Positions 6,377-7,808 of a stretch of 7,808 bases of DNA are shown piece by piece. The DNA is taken from the NCBI GenBank assembly GCA_964613155.1, contig CAZTHP010000109.1, positions 1 to 7,808 of the forward strand. The letters are read 5' to 3'. This stretch comes from TWA4 sp964613155 (GTDB lineage Bacteria > Bacillota > Clostridia > Lachnospirales > Lachnospiraceae). Each line of letters opens with the position of its first letter. Position 1 is the stretch's first letter. A program made the position numbers and the translations under genes. The notes below the pieces were generated by a model. It made no database searches. It was not told where the DNA came from and was given only the letters and a program-made list of their open reading frames with translations.

Positions 6377-7347
6377 TGAGCGAGAAAAATGAAAAAAAGG
6401 TATTGATCGAAGTTAAAGATCTGAAAAAGCATTTTAAGGTAGGAAAAAATGCAATCTTAAAAGCGGTAGACGGTATTGATTTTAAGATTTATAAAGGAGA
6501 AACTCTGGGATTAGTAGGGGAATCCGGCTGTGGAAAAACGACCTGCGGAAAGACCGTTATGGGCTTATATCCTGCAACGGACGGTGAAATTTACTTTGAC
6601 GGCGTGAAGGTTAATGGACTGAAGGGAAAAGCGAAAAAGGATTTTACTCGTAAAGCGCAGATTATTTTTCAGGACCCATATTCTTCTCTGGATCCCCGTA
6701 TGACAGTTGGGGATATCATCGGAGAAGGGATTGATATTCACGGTCTTTATACGGGACAGGAAAGAACTGATAAGATTTATGAATTGCTTCAGATTATTGG
6801 ACTGACCGCAGAACATGCCAATCGTTTTCCGCATGAATTTTCGGGCGGACAAAGACAGCGTATCGGGATTGCCCGTGCGTTAGCAATCGAACCGGAATTT
6901 ATCGTGTGCGACGAGCCGATTTCAGCGTTGGATGTTTCCATTCAGGCGCAGATCATCAATCTTTTGATTAAATTGCAGAAAGAGCGTGAATTGACCTATT
7001 TGTTCATCGCGCATGATCTGTCCATGGTTAAGCATATTTCTGATCGTGTTGGTGTAATGTATCTGGGTAAGATGGTAGAAATGGCACCGTCAAATGAGCT
7101 TTTTAACAATCCGAAGCATCCTTATACAGAAGCGTTGATGTCAGCGATTCCGATTCCGGATCCTGATGTGGAAAATCAGAGAAAGCGGATTCCGATCGAA
7201 GGTGAAATTCCGAGCCCGATTAATCCCAAACCGGGCTGCAGATTTGCTTCCCGATGCCGATATGCAACGGATATCTGCAGACAGGAAACACCGGAATTAA
7301 AGGAAATCGCACCGGAACATTTTGCAGCATGTCATAATTTGGATTAA
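6376..7347 (+). CDS. oppF: Peptide ABC transporter ATPase, OppF/DppF type
   Basis: The 323-aa protein is the second ATPase of the importer. Motifs: Walker A GESGCGKT at 48-55, Q-loop Q99 in IIFQDPYSSLDPRM (the SLDPRM form is typical of OppF), signature FSGGQRQR at 155-162, Walker B FIVCDE at 175-180, D-loop SALD, and H213 in IAHDLS. The C-terminal domain has EGEIPSPINPKPGC and cysteines C288, C294, C301 and C319, similar in spacing to those of OppD. The start ATG overlaps the oppD stop (TAATG), with a GGAGG site 9 nt before it inside oppD, so translation is probably coupled. The frame is open upstream within oppD, but that extension is not family-like. It is the last gene of the operon; an intrinsic terminator lies 28 nt after its stop. 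Confidence 0.94.
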   Translation: MSEKNEKKVLIEVKDLKKHFKVGKNAILKAVDGIDFKIYKGETLGLVGESGCGKTTCGKTVMGLYPATDGEIYFDGVKVNGLKGKAKKDFTRKAQIIFQDPYSSLDPRMTVGDIIGEGIDIHGLYTGQERTDKIYELLQIIGLTAEHANRFPHEFSGGQRQRIGIARALAIEPEFIVCDEPISALDVSIQAQIINLLIKLQKERELTYLFIAHDLSMVKHISDRVGVMYLGKMVEMAPSNELFNNPKHPYTEALMSAIPIPDPDVENQRKRIPIEGEIPSPINPKPGCRFASRCRYATDICRQETPELKEIAPEHFAACHNLD

Positions 7348-7375
7348 AAATGGATTGTAAGATCTAGAGCTATAT

Positions 7376-7408
7376 GGGGCTGTCGCATCAAGCGCAGCTC
7401 CTTTTTTT
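7376..7408 (+). terminator. Intrinsic terminator of the opp operon
   Basis: GGGGCTG pairs with CAGCTCC (one G-U pair), and an inner CGC/GCG helix extends the stem after a one-base bulge, closing on a 5-nt loop. Seven T residues follow at once (7402-7408). This is a textbook Rho-independent terminator 28 nt after the oppF stop. Confidence 0.9.
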
Positions 7409-7424
7409 ACGCGAGTAGCGATGA

Positions 7425-7449
7425 AAATGCTGTGCTTGCACAAGCATTT
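7425..7449 (+). other. Hairpin downstream of the terminator (first)
   Basis: AAATGCT pairs with AGCATTT and GTGC with GCAC, separated by a single bulged A, around a TT turn (the innermost C-G pair is probably open). It begins 16 nt after the terminator T-run. Its role is unknown. Confidence 0.55.
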
Positions 7450-7468
7450 GAGGAGCACCGCGATAACT

Positions 7469-7495
7469 TGAGAAACTCGCAGCGCGTGTTTCTCA
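7469..7495 (+). other. Hairpin downstream of the terminator (second)
   Basis: TGAGAAAC pairs perfectly with GTTTCTCA; after a T-T mismatch an inner CGC/GCG helix closes on the triloop AGC. It lies 19 nt after the first hairpin. The GC-rich pieces here could also pair with CGCGAG at 7410-7415, so alternative folds are possible. Confidence 0.55.
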
Positions 7496-7657
7496 TAGTT
7501 TGTAAAAATCATGATGTTTTTCTACTTTTTCTGGTCATGGATTTGCTTCTGGCTGAAAACGGTACAGTTAATTCAAATGATGGTTCACTTCCTATTGATG
7601 TTTTGATACGATTAGGATATGATGACGTTGGATAGTTCACGGAAAAGGAACGAAGGC

Positions 7658-7808
7658 ATGTGTACGGGAAAACTGCGGGGAAAACGAAGCTGGAAAAACT
7701 GTGGGGAAAACGAAGCTGAAGAAAACTGTGGGGAAAATGAAGCTGAAAAACCGTGGGAAAATGAAGCTGGGAAAGCAGCAGAGAAAACGAAGCTGAAAAA
7801 AACTGTGG
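7658..7808 (+). CDS. Possible start of a repetitive Glu/Lys-rich protein (partial, doubtful)
   Basis: From ATG 7658 the frame is open for 50 codons and runs off the right edge. An AAGGA ribosome site lies 8 nt upstream (7645-7649). The product begins MCTGKLRGKRSWKNCG and then repeats an ENEA-type block: ENEAEENCG, ENEAEKPW, ENEAGKAAE, KTKLKKTV. Two of the DNA repeat units are 27 and 24 bp and keep frame; the others are 26 bp and shift it, so the repeat pattern changes along the protein. Another plus-strand frame is also open for more than 100 bases because the DNA is purine-rich, so openness alone is weak support. No family is recognised. It could instead be non-coding minisatellite DNA. Confidence 0.25.
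   Translation, partial: MCTGKLRGKRSWKNCGENEAEENCGENEAEKPWENEAGKAAEKTKLKKTV
7664..7808 (+). repeat. Degenerate purine-rich minisatellite, units of 24-27 bp
   Basis: Five units share the core GAAAAYGAAGCTG followed by an A-rich run and usually CTGTGG or CCGTGG: 7680-7705, 7706-7732, 7733-7756, 7757-7782 and 7783-7808. A partial unit precedes them at 7664-7679. The array continues to the window edge and may extend beyond it. The variable unit length suggests slippage in a low-complexity tract. Confidence 0.85.

Larger units (their letters stand above)
7348..7657 (+). other. Mostly non-coding stretch downstream of oppF, with a doubtful small ORF
   Basis: After oppF come the terminator and two more hairpins (listed separately). 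An open frame from GTG 7432 to TAG 7635 could encode 67 aa (starting LAQAFEEHRDN, ending GYDDVG), with an Ile/Leu/Phe-rich middle. It has no clear ribosome site at 7432, and its first third lies across the two hairpins, so I do not call it a gene. An overlapping 16-codon frame begins at ATG 7421. I recognise no protein family and no RNA family here. The structured part may be a dispersed non-coding repeat. Confidence 0.5.

Noticed and set aside
7297..7512. Minus-strand 71-aa ORF across the end of oppF and the terminator
   Set aside because: It is antisense to oppF and to the intrinsic terminator, with no ribosome site or recognisable motif.
7699..7740. TGTGGGGAA in the minisatellite as DnaA boxes or an origin
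   Set aside because: It differs from TGTGGATAA at two of nine positions in each copy, and there is no AT-rich unwinding region or dnaA/dnaN context.
7664..7808. CRISPR array
   Set aside because: Units are 24-27 bp, directly abutting and degenerate, with no unique spacers of regular length.

Overview
The window looks like chromosomal DNA of a low-to-moderate GC Gram-positive bacterium of the class Clostridia, plausibly a gut Lachnospiraceae. This is inferred from strong AGGAGG-type ribosome binding sites, sigma-A-type extended -10 promoters, a Gram-positive lipoprotein signal and the protein sequences; no marker gene fixes the taxon.

Layout. Positions 1-1074 (minus strand) encode an M42-family metallo-aminopeptidase. 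A divergent control region (1075-1346) follows, with back-to-back promoters, a palindrome between them, an exact 11-bp direct repeat and a CodY-box-like site in the leader of the rightward transcript. Positions 1347-7347 (plus strand) hold a complete oligopeptide/dipeptide ABC importer in oppABCDF order: lipoprotein binding protein, two permeases and two ATPases. A 415-bp gap separates oppA from oppB; it holds two adjacent stable hairpins and a 46-bp tandem repeat. The oppB, C, D and F genes are tightly packed (8-nt gaps, then a 1-nt overlap) and end at a strong intrinsic terminator (7376-7408). The remaining 400 bases have no gene I recognise. They contain two further hairpins, a doubtful small ORF and, at the right edge, a degenerate purine-rich minisatellite that may be the repetitive start of another reading frame.

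How the genes work together. The binding protein should capture peptides outside the cell, OppBC form the channel and OppDF power uptake with ATP. The divergent cytoplasmic aminopeptidase could then trim the imported peptides to amino acids. The shared control region suggests the two sides may respond to nutrient status together. The hairpins after oppA are well placed to make binding-protein mRNA more abundant than permease mRNA.

The coding part is a well-known system. The less explained signals are the control region, the oppA-oppB spacer and the repeat-rich right end. I found no convincing evidence for a wholly new system.
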